Assembly: GCF_000444875.1 (NCBI RefSeq)
Contig: NC_021985.1
Location: 3,667,535-3,731,534 of the forward strand
Reading direction: 5' to 3'
Source of the DNA: Streptomyces collinus Tu 365
GTDB taxonomy: Bacteria; Actinomycetota; Actinomycetes; Streptomycetales; Streptomycetaceae
Length of the DNA stretch: 64,000 nucleotides
Shown here: piece by piece, positions 34,211-43,859 of the stretch
Layout of the letters: each line of letters starts with the position of its first letter
Numbering within the stretch: position 1 is the stretch's first letter
The notes under the pieces: model-generated
What the model was told of the DNA's origin: nothing
What the model saw: the letters and a program-made list of their open reading frames with translations, nothing else
The model's database searches: none
Position numbers and translations under genes: made by a program

Positions 34211-35715
34211 GACGTGCTCCCCCTCCAGATGTCGGTGAACCGGTCGAGCAGTACGGACGCCGTGGTCACGTCGTCCGTGAGCGGCCGGTCGGCCAGGTCG
34301 TCGTCGAGGGCCGCGTCGGCGAGCGCGAACGCCCGCCCGGCCCCGAGCCCCGGATCGGGCCGCAGGCCGCGCAGGCGCAGGGCCCGGACGGCGGCCACGA
34401 GTTCGCAGCCGACCACCAGACGGTACGCACCGCACGCGCGCAGGGTCTGCCGCGCGGCGAGCGAGGCGAAGCTCGCCTGTTCCTCGACGCCCCGGGAGAG
34501 TACAGCGTGCCCGAGTGAGGCGGGGGCGGAGAAGGCCCGCAGATCGCCGAGGGCGGCCGCGGCCGCGTACTCCAGGATCATCACGCCCGAGGCGGCCGGT
34601 TCGTGGTCGGTGAGGAACGGGCGCAGCCGGGTGTAGGCGGGCTCGTTCAGGGTGGACAGGCGGGACGTGGAGAGCCGGGCCACCTGGGTCACGGCGAGCC
34701 GGAAATGGTCCAGTGCGAGCGCCAGTTGGGCCTGGTAGAAGCCGCCGTGGTGGTAGGCGGCCAGGTCCTCGACGGCGATGAGCGGGTTCTCGGCCGCCGC
34801 GTTGAACTCGATGTCCAGGACCTGTTCGAGGGCGTCCGCCGCGTCGAGCGCGGGGCCGTGGATCTGGGGCAGGCAGCGGAAGCCGTAGGGGTCCTGGATC
34901 CGGCCCAGCGGCGGGGCCGGGCGGTCCGCCGCGCCGATCAGCTCACGCATCCGGCGAGCCACCTCGGTGCTCCCGCGGTGCGGGCGGGCGGCGTGCACGG
35001 GCGCCGCGTACGCCTCGTGGGAGCCGTCGACGGCGAGCAGGGAGAGCGCGGCGACGACCTGGGTGGCCCCGATCAGCCCGCGCAGTTCGTGCAGGGCGAG
35101 CGCGGACTGGCCGAGGACGAGGGCGTTGCTGCTGATCAGGGCGAGGGCGTCGTTGTTGTCGAGGGACTGGGGCGCGGGCGCGCCGGTGCCGCGCCAGGAG
35201 TGCTCGCCGGCGAGCGCGAGCCCTACCTGGGCGAGCGCCGCGATGTCCCCGGTGCCGACGGAGCCGAACTCGTTGACGACCGGGTGGGCGCCGTTCGCCA
35301 GTGCCTCGCAGAGCGCGCCGACCACACCGGGCCGCAGTCCCGCGCCGCCGGCCAGCAGCTGGTTGGCGCGTATGGCGAGCATCGCGCGCACCTGCCGGGC
35401 GGGCAGCTCCGCGCCGATGGCGCCCGCGTGACTGCGCAGCAGGCGCAGGCCGTGGCCGGCGGCGGCCTCGGTGGGCACGTCCACGTTCCGGTTCGCGCCG
35501 ACGCCGGTGGAACGGCCGTAGACCCGGCCGGTGGCCGCGATCCGCCGGGCGGCGTTCCAGGACGCCTCGACCCGGCGCAGCGCGTCGGCCCCGGGGACCG
35601 GGCGGACGGCACCGTCGGCGAGGCGTACGACGTCCTCGACGCCGAGTCCGGCGCCGTCGAGGACCACCGTCGCGGTCCGCGCGGACTCCGGCGCGTCCAC
35701 GGTGCGAGACGTCAT
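34207..35715 (-). CDS. Aromatic amino acid lyase (histidase) family protein lacking the MIO triad
   Basis: A 502-residue HAL/PAL-fold protein. Family blocks are present: VYGRSTGVGANRN (usual catalytic Tyr), FRCLPQIHGPALDA (Arg and Gln), NAAAENPLI and YQAQLALALD. However, at the active-site loop the usual GSVGASGDLAPL reads GSVGTGDIAAL (from residue 151), one residue shorter. The Ala-Ser-Gly that cyclises to the MIO cofactor is therefore absent. It probably cannot deaminate histidine by the normal route and may have another reaction or a binding role. Coupled to an RpiR-type regulator gene (ATGA overlap). Confidence 0.88.
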   Translation of the reverse strand: MTSRTVDAPESARTATVVLDGAGLGVEDVVRLADGAVRPVPGADALRRVEASWNAARRIAATGRVYGRSTGVGANRNVDVPTEAAAGHGLRLLRSHAGAIGAELPARQVRAMLAIRANQLLAGGAGLRPGVVGALCEALANGAHPVVNEFGSVGTGDIAALAQVGLALAGEHSWRGTGAPAPQSLDNNDALALISSNALVLGQSALALHELRGLIGATQVVAALSLLAVDGSHEAYAAPVHAARPHRGSTEVARRMRELIGAADRPAPPLGRIQDPYGFRCLPQIHGPALDAADALEQVLDIEFNAAAENPLIAVEDLAAYHHGGFYQAQLALALDHFRLAVTQVARLSTSRLSTLNEPAYTRLRPFLTDHEPAASGVMILEYAAAAALGDLRAFSAPASLGHAVLSRGVEEQASFASLAARQTLRACGAYRLVVGCELVAAVRALRLRGLRPDPGLGAGRAFALADAALDDDLADRPLTDDVTTASVLLDRFTDIWRGSTS

Positions 35716-35737
35716 CAGGCCCAGACTCCCTCGATTA

Positions 35738-35774
35738 TTCAGTCACCTGAAACTCTGCATGAGCCTATGCAGAG
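35738..35774 (-). promoter_or_regulatory. Operator-like inverted repeats upstream of lyase-rpiR operon
   Basis: CTCTGCAT (35753-35760) and ATGCAGAG (35767-35774) form a perfect 8-bp inverted repeat with a 6-nt spacer, 38 nt upstream of the lyase start. A second one, TTCAG-TCAC-CTGAA (35738-35751), lies beside it. RpiR regulators usually bind such repeats, so the product of this operon is the natural candidate. Confidence 0.55.
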
Positions 35775-35912
35775 AGGCAAGGGACGTCTCATGATCCGGC
35801 GCGCGAGGCGGCGCGTGATCCCGCGCGCCACGCGGCGGCACGCGGGGGCACCCCCGGGTGCCCGGAGGGGAAGAGGGGGGTTGTCCCCAGTGCGGCGGCC
35901 GGGACCGGTCCC

Positions 35913-35918
35913 TAGGGT
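35913..35918 (+). promoter_or_regulatory. Probable -10 element of leaderless transcript
   Basis: TAGGGT ends 7 nt before the ATG at 35926, and the G/C spacer GGGGCGC is a poor ribosome site, so transcription probably starts at or next to the ATG. Confidence 0.45.
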
Positions 35919-35925
35919 GGGGCGC

Positions 35926-36351
35926 ATGAGCGCACTGGACCCCCGGGACGTCGACCTGAAGAAGGATCTGGACGCCACCGTACGGGCACGCAGGGAACTG
36001 GGCGAGGAGTACGACTCCGCGCTCGTCGACTCCTTCCTGGAGAAGGTCGAGCAGCGCATCGACGACACCGTGGAGCGGCGGGTGCGCCGGCACCTGGCCG
36101 AGCAGCGGATGGTGGACGTGCGCGGCGCCCGGCGGCCCAAGGGGGCCGAGAACTGGGCCGAGCGGTTCGGCTTCGCCGTCATCACGCTGGTCCTCGCGAT
36201 CCCGCTGTCCGCGATCGGCGGGGCGCTCGCGGGGATGTCCGGGATGGTGGCCGCCTGGGTCGGCATCGTCGGCGTCAACGCGGCCCAGGCCGTGCGGCTC
36301 AACCCGGAGATCGTGTCCGGGCGCCGCGGCAGGTCCGCCCACGACGACTGA
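35926..36351 (+). CDS. Small predicted membrane protein with N-terminal helical region
   Basis: A 141-residue protein. The first ~75 residues are charged and helical (RRELGEEYDSALVDSFLEKV; RIDDTVERRVRRHLAEQR). Two hydrophobic segments follow at about 85-107 and 110-125 (FAVITLVLAIPLSAIGGALA; MVAAWVGIVGVNAAQA), and then a short basic tail. A conserved actinobacterial protein of unknown function by its look; no family name is certain. Divergent from the lyase-rpiR operon and followed by a strong terminator. Confidence 0.8.
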   Translation: MSALDPRDVDLKKDLDATVRARRELGEEYDSALVDSFLEKVEQRIDDTVERRVRRHLAEQRMVDVRGARRPKGAENWAERFGFAVITLVLAIPLSAIGGALAGMSGMVAAWVGIVGVNAAQAVRLNPEIVSGRRGRSAHDD

Positions 36352-36392
36352 GCGGACTCGGCGGACGGGCGGACCGCCCGGGGCAGAGGTGT

Positions 36393-36449
36393 GCGCGGGG
36401 ACCGCCGCACCCCCGTCACCGGGGGGCGGGACGACGGCGGTCCCCGCGC
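36393..36449. terminator. Strong terminator after small membrane protein gene
   Basis: A 15-bp perfect stem (GCGCGGGGACCGCCG at 36393-36407, complement at 36435-36449) with a G/C-rich loop that can itself pair. It begins 41 nt after the stop. The rest of the 36352-36660 gap holds a weaker repeat, GCGGGTG (36608-36614) and CACCCGC (36629-36635), which may end the convergent cystathionine beta-synthase gene; no gene is seen. Confidence 0.75.
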
Positions 36450-36660
36450 GGGGACGCGGGCCGGGTCAGGGCCGGGCATCACGCGTCCGTGGCGTCGATG
36501 GAGGTCCGGGAGCCGCTCCGGAGGCCCTTGACGCCGTTCGGCGCCGGCCGGGACGGGGAGCCGCTCCCGCCCTGCCGACGCCGACTACTCTGCCGGACCC
36601 GTGTTAAGCGGGTGCTGCGCGCACGTGACACCCGCGTACCGGTTCCGCACCGCGGGTTCG

Positions 36661-38052
<1,392 letters not shown>

Positions 38053-38215
38053 CGTTGTCTCCGGTCGCTTGCAAAAAAACAGTGGTCGTAGTTGGTGTCG
38101 CCAGCCTAAGGCCCCCGGGTGAAGCCGGGCGGGCGTTCACTCCCCGTCGAGATTGGCGCACGGTCCGTACGGGGCAAGGAGTGGATGTACGGCTACGAGG
38201 AGGTGGCGGCGACGT

Positions 38216-39235
38216 ATGACGAGCATGTCGAGGGCGAGGGTGGCCCGGCGGATCGCGGCCGGAGCGGCGTACGGCGGCGGCGGGGTCGGACTGGTCGGGG
38301 CGGCCGCGGTGGGCCTGCTGCTGGCGGAGGTGCGGCTGGCCCGGCGCCATGTGGGGAACGGCAGCGGCGGCCGGGTGCCGACGGCGCAGGGCGTGTACGG
38401 GCACGCGTACGACGTGCCCGGTGAACCGCCGCTCAGGCTGGCCATGCTGGGGGACTCCACGGCGGCCGGGCAGGGCGTGCACCGGGCGGGTCAGACACCG
38501 GCGGCGCTGCTGGCCTCCGGTCTCGCGGCGGTGGCGGAGCGCCCGGTGGAACTGCGGAACGTGGCCCTTCCCGGGGCCCAGTCGGACGATCTGGACCGTC
38601 AGGTGGCGCTGGTCCTCTCGTCCACCGACCCGCTTCCGGACATCTGCGTGATCATGATCGGCGCGAACGACGTCACGCACCGGATGCCGCCGACCCGCTC
38701 TGTACGGCACCTCTCGGCGGCGGTACGGCGGCTGCGCACGGCCGGCGCGGAGGTGGTCGTCGGCACCTGCCCCGACCTGGGCACCATCGAGCCGGTCCAG
38801 CAGCCGCTGCGGTGGCTGGCCCGCCGGGCCTCGCGGCAGCTCGCGGCGGCCCAGACGATCGGGGTGGTCGAGCAGGGCGGGCGGACGGTGTCGCTGGGCG
38901 ACCTGCTCGGGCCGGAGTTCGAGGCGAACCCGCGGGAGCTGTTCGGGCCGGACAACTACCACCCCTCCGCCGAGGGGTACGCCACGGCGGCGATGGCGGT
39001 GCTGCCGACGGTGTGCGCGGCGCTGGGGCTGTGGCCGGCGGAGGAGGAGCGGCCGGACGCGTCCCGCCGCGAGGGCTTCCTGCCCGTGGCCCGCGCCGCC
39101 GCCGAGGCGGCGTCGGAGGCGGGTACGGAGGTCACGGCGGCGATGCCCACCGGGCCCCGGGGGCCGTGGGCGCTGCTCAAGCGCAGGCGGCGGCGCCGGG
39201 TGACGGAGGCCGAGCCCGCCCGTCCGTCGCTGTGA
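38216..39235 (+). CDS. SGNH/GDSL hydrolase, membrane-anchored
   Basis: A 339-residue serine esterase or lipase of the SGNH superfamily. Block I is LAMLGDSTAAGQGVHRAG (nucleophile Ser), block III GANDVTH, and block V DNYHPSAEGYATAA with the Asp-x-x-His dyad. A hydrophobic segment (about 12-32) at the N-terminus suggests membrane anchoring or export. The last ~70 residues are low-complexity, ending in an Arg/Lys-rich tail. ATG 38216 is preferred; ATG 38225 is possible. GAGGAGGTGG lies upstream. Substrate unknown; wall or lipid ester removal is plausible. Confidence 0.88.
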   Translation: MTSMSRARVARRIAAGAAYGGGGVGLVGAAAVGLLLAEVRLARRHVGNGSGGRVPTAQGVYGHAYDVPGEPPLRLAMLGDSTAAGQGVHRAGQTPAALLASGLAAVAERPVELRNVALPGAQSDDLDRQVALVLSSTDPLPDICVIMIGANDVTHRMPPTRSVRHLSAAVRRLRTAGAEVVVGTCPDLGTIEPVQQPLRWLARRASRQLAAAQTIGVVEQGGRTVSLGDLLGPEFEANPRELFGPDNYHPSAEGYATAAMAVLPTVCAALGLWPAEEERPDASRREGFLPVARAAAEAASEAGTEVTAAMPTGPRGPWALLKRRRRRRVTEAEPARPSL

Positions 39236-39288
39236 CCACGGCTGTCACCGCGGGCTCGGCGGAAGATCCCCGCCCGGGGGGTTCAAAG

Positions 39289-39299
39289 CAAGCGCTTAG
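39289..39299 (+). promoter_or_regulatory. TetR-type operator-like element upstream of thiolase
   Basis: CAAGCGCTTAG is a near-palindrome in an AT-rich patch (39282-39305), about 100 nt before the thiolase start. Similar CAAGCGCTTG-like sites bind TetR repressors of fatty acid or steroid breakdown in actinobacteria. Confidence 0.35.
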
Positions 39300-39401
39300 T
39301 AAATTGCGGCCAGTGTCACACCGCAACACCGGTGACCCGGGCCATACGTACGGGTAACTTCCGAACCGGCCCTGCCCGCAATCCCGTTCTCTGGAGCCGT
39401 G

Positions 39402-40622
39402 ATGCCCGAAGCCGTGATCGTCTCGACCGCCCGCTCCCCGATCGGCCGCGCCTTCAAGGGCTCCCTGAAGGACCTGCGCCCCGACGACCTGACCGCCACG
39501 ATCATCCAGGCGGCGCTGGCGAAGGTCCCCGAACTCGACCCGCGGGACATCGACGACCTGATGCTCGGCTGCGGCCTGCCGGGCGGCGAGCAGGGCAACA
39601 ACCTCGGCCGGATCGTGGCCGTGCAGATGGGCATGGACCACCTGCCGGGCTGCACGATCACCCGGTACTGCTCCTCCTCGCTGCAGACCAGCCGCATGGC
39701 CCTGCACGCCATCAAGGCCGGCGAGGGCGACGTCTTCATCTCGGCCGGTGTCGAGATGGTCTCCCGGTTCGTCAAGGGCAACTCCGACAGCCTGCCCGAC
39801 ACGCACAACCCCTTCTTCGCCGACGCCGAGGCCCGCACCGCCGCGGTCGCGGAGCAGGAGGGCACGACCTGGCACGACCCGCGCGAGGACGGCCTGGTCC
39901 CGGACGCCTACATCTCCATGGGCCAGACCGCGGAGAACCTGGCCCGCTGGAAGGGCGTCACCCGCCAGGACATGGACGAGTTCGGCGTGCGCTCGCAGAA
40001 CCTCGCCGAGCAGGCCATCAAGAACGGCTTCTGGGAGCGCGAGATCACCCCGGTGACCCTCCCGGACGGCACGGTCGTCAGCAAGGACGACGGCCCGCGC
40101 GCCGGCGTCACCCTGGAGGGCGTCCAGGGCCTCAAGCCGGTCTTCCGCCCCGACGGCCTGGTCACCGCCGGCAACTGCTGCCCGCTCAACGACGGCGCCG
40201 CCGCCGTCGTCGTCATGAGCGACACCAAGGCCCGCGAGCTGGGCCTGACCCCGCTCGCCCGGATCGTCTCCACCGGTGTCTCCGGCCTCTCCCCCGAGAT
40301 CATGGGCCTCGGCCCGGTCGAGGCCTCGCAGCAGGCGCTGCGCCGCGCCGGCCTCACCGTCGGCGACATCGACCTGGTCGAGATCAACGAGGCGTTCGCC
40401 GCCCAGGTGATCCCCTCCTACCGGGACCTCGGCTTCGACCTCGACAAGGTGAACGTCAACGGCGGCGCCATCGCCGTCGGCCACCCCTTCGGCATGACCG
40501 GCGCCCGCATCACCGGCACCCTGATCAACTCGCTCCAGTTCCACGACAAGCAGTTCGGCCTGGAGACGATGTGCGTCGGCGGCGGCCAGGGCATGGCGAT
40601 GGTCATCGAGCGCCTCAGCTGA
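39402..40622 (+). CDS. Acetyl-CoA acetyltransferase (thiolase)
   Basis: Thiolase of 406 residues making or splitting acetoacetyl/3-ketoacyl-CoA. The acyl-accepting cysteine is in [18 protein letters not shown]; other marks are [16 protein letters not shown], the His motif [17 protein letters not shown] and the second catalytic Cys in [20 protein letters not shown] 39402 is chosen over GTG 39399 by GGAG at 39392. It stands alone, followed by a clear Rho-independent terminator. Degradative rather than biosynthetic use is suggested by the TetR-like operator, but this is inference. Confidence 0.94.
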   Translation: MPEAVIVSTARSPIGRAFKGSLKDLRPDDLTATIIQAALAKVPELDPRDIDDLMLGCGLPGGEQGNNLGRIVAVQMGMDHLPGCTITRYCSSSLQTSRMALHAIKAGEGDVFISAGVEMVSRFVKGNSDSLPDTHNPFFADAEARTAAVAEQEGTTWHDPREDGLVPDAYISMGQTAENLARWKGVTRQDMDEFGVRSQNLAEQAIKNGFWEREITPVTLPDGTVVSKDDGPRAGVTLEGVQGLKPVFRPDGLVTAGNCCPLNDGAAAVVVMSDTKARELGLTPLARIVSTGVSGLSPEIMGLGPVEASQQALRRAGLTVGDIDLVEINEAFAAQVIPSYRDLGFDLDKVNVNGGAIAVGHPFGMTGARITGTLINSLQFHDKQFGLETMCVGGGQGMAMVIERLS

Positions 40623-40684
40623 TCCACCGCTTCCGCGCACCCCCGGTCCACCAACGGTCACCGGCCGGGCACGGCAGGTCACGG

Positions 40685-40725
40685 AACGGCCCGGAACCCG
40701 GAAAACACCAGGGTTCTGGGCCGTT
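40685..40725 (+). terminator. Rho-independent terminator after thiolase
   Basis: A 15-bp stem with one G-U pair (40685-40699 with 40711-40725) and an 11-nt A-rich loop; the 3' arm runs straight into TTTT. The remaining 40726-40930 shows only a tandem copy of GCAGGTCAGC near 40780-40800 and no gene. Confidence 0.88.
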
Positions 40726-40930
40726 TTGTGATCCAATCTCCCTCAGGATGTGACCTATCTCCCCCACCGGGGAGAACACCGCAGGTCAGCGCAGGTCAGC
40801 GGGGCGGCCCACGAAGCCACGGACCCAAAGTCCCGTCCGTTTCGTGACGTTACGCACTGACAGCTGCTTAGTCCGCCCTTCAAGCTGATGTAGGAAGTCG
40901 GGGGTCGACTTTGAACCTGGGAGTACGTCA

Positions 40931-41740
40931 GTGAGCGCCATGCCGATCGCCCTGCTGCTCACCACGGCCGCCACGGGCGCCGTGGGCGTCGCCGTCCTGC
41001 GCACCGTGCTGAAACTGCGCCGCCAGCTCACCGAGCTGCAGGCCCAGCTGACCGGTGACCAGGCCGCGGCCGTGGGCGCCCTGCTGCCCGCGGCCCGGGC
41101 CGCGGACGCCGACGAGATACGCGCGGCGGTGGCCGAGGCGCTCGCCGAGGAGCGGGAGCGCGAGCTCGCCGAGGCGCGCGCCTTCTGGGCCGCCCAGGAG
41201 GCCCGTGACGCCTCCGATGCGCCCTCCCTGCTGGGCCTGCCCGACAACGACCTGTTCCTGCCCCGGCAGGCGGACTTCTCCGGCCTGGAGCCGATCACCG
41301 GGCCGGCCGCCGAGGCCGAGGAGCTCTCCGCCAGGGACTTCGCCCAGGGCGGCACCCCGACGGAGTCCGCCGAGCTGGCCGCGGCCCGCCGCCGCCACCC
41401 CTCGCACCCCGACTTCGTCCCGGTGCAGTCGCCCGCCGTGAACGACCACGAGCGCACGGTGACCGCCCTGGAGCAGCTGGCCGCCGGGCAGGTCGAGCTG
41501 TCCGACGTGCGCCCCGGCCCGCTCGGCACCCTCGACGTGTACGTCTTCGCCGACGGCACCACGCTGTGCATGACGCCGGGCCACCGCGAGACGGCCGAGC
41601 GGCTGGCGGCGGCGCTGGGCGAGGGCGAGACGCCGTACCTGCTCGGCGGCTCGGGCATCTCCGGCGCCTACACGCTGACGTTCGCGTGCGGCGAGGACAC
41701 GGTCTACATCCTGGCGGACCGGGTCATCGCGTCCTTCTGA
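40931..41740 (+). CDS. Conserved protein with N-terminal membrane segment and coiled coil
   Basis: A 269-residue protein. An N-terminal hydrophobic segment (about 3-22) is followed by a helical coiled-coil-like stretch (LKLRRQLTELQAQLTGDQAA ... EALAEERERELAEARAFW). A linker rich in acidic residues and alanine comes next, then a compact C-terminal domain (about 170-269; LDVYVFADGTTLCMTPGHRE and YTLTFACGEDTVYILADRVI). No family recognised. GTG 40931 has GGGAG 7 nt upstream. Convergent with the small gene at 41772. Confidence 0.75.
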   Translation: MSAMPIALLLTTAATGAVGVAVLRTVLKLRRQLTELQAQLTGDQAAAVGALLPAARAADADEIRAAVAEALAEERERELAEARAFWAAQEARDASDAPSLLGLPDNDLFLPRQADFSGLEPITGPAAEAEELSARDFAQGGTPTESAELAAARRRHPSHPDFVPVQSPAVNDHERTVTALEQLAAGQVELSDVRPGPLGTLDVYVFADGTTLCMTPGHRETAERLAAALGEGETPYLLGGSGISGAYTLTFACGEDTVYILADRVIASF

Positions 41741-41771
41741 CCGCGGTCGCGTCCCGGTCCGCCGGGACGTC

Positions 41772-42083
41772 TCACACCCCCGCCTTCTTGCGCGCCTCCT
41801 CCACCAGCCGCACGGCCTCGGCGACCTCGTCGTCGCTCTCCAGCACCACGGCCAAGTCGTGCGCGGCCACCAGGATTTGGTCGGCCGCGGCGAACATCCC
41901 CGCGTCCGGCATCTCCCGCGGCTCGGCGGACGGCTCCTCCACGCGCTGCGCCCACCGCGCCAACTCCCTGGCCAGCGCCAGTGCCTCGGCGGCTGCGCTG
42001 CGCTGGAGGCGGCTCTGGGGTGCCGCCCGCAGACGGTCGGCGAAATGATCCACTGCTCGGGTCAACGGCGTCGTATCAACCAC
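41772..42083 (-). CDS. Small helical protein, unknown function
   Basis: A 103-residue, mostly helical acidic protein (VDHFADRLRAAPQSRLQRSA; ALALARELARWAQRVE; ILVAAHDLAVVLESDDEVAE). The GTG at 42083 is chosen since a -10-like TACGCT lies exactly 6 nt upstream and no ribosome site is seen; longer frames would run into the divergent DUF4287 gene region. No family recognised. Confidence 0.7.
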   Translation of the reverse strand: MVDTTPLTRAVDHFADRLRAAPQSRLQRSAAAEALALARELARWAQRVEEPSAEPREMPDAGMFAAADQILVAAHDLAVVLESDDEVAEAVRLVEEARKKAGV

Positions 42084-42089
42084 GCGCCG

Positions 42090-42095
42090 AGCGTA
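42090..42095 (-). promoter_or_regulatory. Probable -10 element of leaderless transcript
   Basis: TACGCT, then CGGCGC, then GTG: the same arrangement as at purK. A TTGGCA at 42115-42110 may be a poorly spaced -35 (14 nt). Confidence 0.45.
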
Positions 42096-42182
42096 ACGCG
42101 CCGCACTGTTGCCAATACGCGAACGCTCAGGCACGGTGACGTGAAGGACCGGCTTACATCCCCTTTGCGTTCGGAGGCGCCG

Positions 42183-42413
42183 ATGTCCCAACTCTTCTCC
42201 GAGGAGACCCACCGCAACCTGCTCGCCCGCATCCCGCACTGCACCGGTCGTGAGGTCTCCGACTGGCTGCGCACCGTCGAAGAAGGCCCCGCACTGTTCC
42301 GCTTCGAGGAGAAGGTCAGCTGGCTCCGGCACGAGTACGACCTCGCGTACGGCCACGCGAAGGCGATCGTGCACGAGTACGACCTGCGCAGGGCGGCCCG
42401 CAAGCTGCTCTGA
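42183..42413 (+). CDS. DUF4287 domain-containing small protein
   Basis: A 76-residue cytosolic protein. REVSDWLRTVEEGPALFRFE and VSWLRHEYDLAYGHAKAIVH match the DUF4287 pattern (a conserved W-L and G-Y/H-G-H-A-x-A-I-V-H motif). Function unknown. GGAGG lies upstream of the ATG. It ends just before a strong shared terminator. Confidence 0.82.
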   Translation: MSQLFSEETHRNLLARIPHCTGREVSDWLRTVEEGPALFRFEEKVSWLRHEYDLAYGHAKAIVHEYDLRRAARKLL

Positions 42414-42418
42414 GACGC

Positions 42419-42452
42419 CGGAAGGGCCCCGGGGGAACCCGGGGCCCTTCCG
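42419..42452. terminator. Bidirectional terminator
   Basis: A perfect 15-bp stem (42419-42433 with 42438-42452) closed by a GGAA loop lies between the DUF4287 gene and the convergent Bax-inhibitor-type gene. Confidence 0.85.
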
Positions 42453-42468
42453 CGCGTGCGGGGTACCG

Positions 42469-43329
42469 CTAGTCGTTGCTGCTGAAGATCGCGACCAGCC
42501 GGAGCATCTCCACGTAGATCCACACCAGGGTCATGGTGAGGCCGAACGCGGCGAGCCAGGACTCGTTGCGCGGGGCGCCGTAGGCGATGCCGTCCTCGAT
42601 CTGCTTGAAGTCGAGGGTCAGGAAGAACGCGCCGAGCAGGATGGCGATGATGCCGACGATCGCGCCGAGCGGGCCGAAGCTGCGCAGGCCGCCGTCGGCG
42701 GCGACGCCGAACGCCACCAGCAGCAGGTTGACCGCCATCACGAGGATGAAGGCCATGGCGATGGCCATGCCGATGCGGGCGTAGCGCGCGGTGACGCGGA
42801 TCCAGCCGGCCTTGTAGACCAGCAGCGTGGCACCCGAGACGGCCAGCGTGCCGAGCACCGCCTGGAAGGGGGCGCCGCTCCAGCGGCTGTTGAACATCTC
42901 GCTGATGACACCCAGGAAGACGCCCTCGAAGGCGGCGTAACCCAGGATCAGGGCGGGCGAGGGGGTGCGCTTGAAGCTCTGCACCAGTGCCAGGACCATC
43001 GCCACGATCGCGGCGCCGAACGCCAGCGCGTAGCTGGTCCCGGAGACCGGCAGCAGCGTCCAGGCGAGGACGGCGCCGACGGCGACCGTGCCGAGCGTCA
43101 GGGCCGAACGGGTGACGACGTCGTCCATCGTCATCCGGTCGGTGGTGGCCGGGGCCTGCGGCGGGGCGCCGTGCTGCACGCCCTGCTGGGCGTACGGGTT
43201 CTGCGCGTAGGGGTTCTGCGCGTACGGGTTGCCCTGGGCGTACCCGGCCTGCGCTGCGGTGTTGAAGCCGGCGTAGCCGTTGTCGCGGCTGAACCCCCGT
43301 CGCGAGAAGACCGGGTTGCTGCTCCTCAT
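42469..43329 (-). CDS. Bax inhibitor-1/YccA family membrane protein
   Basis: A 286-residue protein with a soluble N-terminus containing three NPYAQ repeats and about seven membrane segments from residue 70 on. Family marks: MDDVVTRSALTLGTVAVGAV near the first helix, FEGVFLGVISEMFNSR, and the closing ... WLAAFGLTMTLVWIYVEMLRL. Members leak calcium or modulate membrane proteases; the role in Streptomyces is unknown. GGAGGAG precedes the ATG. The 43330-43718 stretch upstream contains no gene I can support. Confidence 0.92.
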   Translation of the reverse strand: MRSSNPVFSRRGFSRDNGYAGFNTAAQAGYAQGNPYAQNPYAQNPYAQQGVQHGAPPQAPATTDRMTMDDVVTRSALTLGTVAVGAVLAWTLLPVSGTSYALAFGAAIVAMVLALVQSFKRTPSPALILGYAAFEGVFLGVISEMFNSRWSGAPFQAVLGTLAVSGATLLVYKAGWIRVTARYARIGMAIAMAFILVMAVNLLLVAFGVAADGGLRSFGPLGAIVGIIAILLGAFFLTLDFKQIEDGIAYGAPRNESWLAAFGLTMTLVWIYVEMLRLVAIFSSND

Positions 43330-43718
43330 TTCACTCCTCCATGGCCACCCTGCGCGGCCTTGGCCTCAAGGGTAATGGATTGGCAAAAGAACGACGTGAT
43401 ACCTGGGGAGGATCTTTCCCTGGTCCTCCTGCGGCGCAACACGCTACGCGGAAGCCTCATTCCCGGTCACGGAGGCCCCCATTCCCCCTCGGGGGCGGCA
43501 CCTGCCCGGTCGGCCCAGCGGGAATCCCGTGTGCGCCCCGGCGAGGCCGGTCCCGGCCGACCGGGTCAGGCGGTCCGGGCAGGGGTTCGAACGAGTTCTC
43601 GCCAACGGGAGGAACCGGCCCGGGAACGGGGAGGTGAGCACCGCCGGAGGCACGACCGGCGGGGCCGCTGCCGGGGCGGTTCGGGAGGCGCCCGCGCCCT
43701 CGGTCGCTGGCGAGGAAG

Positions 43719-43802
43719 TGCCCGGAGCCGGACTTGAACCGGCACGCCCGCGAAGGGGCAGCGAGGTTTAAGCTCGCCGTGTCTGCATTCCACCATCCGG
43801 GC
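43719..43802 (-). tRNA. bldA: tRNA-Leu(UAA), bldA
   Basis: An 84-nt class II tRNA. The acceptor stem pairs GCCCGGA (43802-43796) with TCCGGGC (43726-43720), with discriminator A at 43719 and no encoded CCA. The anticodon stem-loop is CGAG-CTTAAAC-CTCG with anticodon TAA at 43770-43768. A long variable arm follows (CTGCCCCTTCGCGGGCGT), and the T-arm has GCCGGTTCAAGTCCGGC. It reads the rare UUA codon; in Streptomyces this tRNA is bldA, needed for aerial growth and for translating TTA-containing developmental and antibiotic genes. Position next to an FtsX-type ABC transporter agrees with what I remember for S. coelicolor. Confidence 0.97.
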
Positions 43803-43830
43803 AGGCCATGGGCACCGCGTCGAGGGTCCG

Positions 43831-43859
43831 AGCCTATCGGGACGCGTCCCTCGGACAGC
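43831..43859 (-). promoter_or_regulatory. Candidate bldA promoter
   Basis: TAGGCT (43836-43831) with GCTGTC (43859-43854) 17 nt upstream lies 29 nt before the mature tRNA 5' end. A separate AT-rich stretch at 43876-43893 further upstream may hold other signals. The 43803-44193 region has no supported protein gene. Confidence 0.45.

Noticed and set aside
40780..40800. Tandem GCAGGTCAGC repeat as a possible att site or mobile-element end
   Set aside because: Only two copies, with no integrase, transposase or matching distant copy.
43583..43592. GTTCGAAC next to bldA, resembling a tRNA T-loop
   Set aside because: The flanking bases do not form a 5-bp T-stem, and no anticodon or acceptor stem can be built around it.
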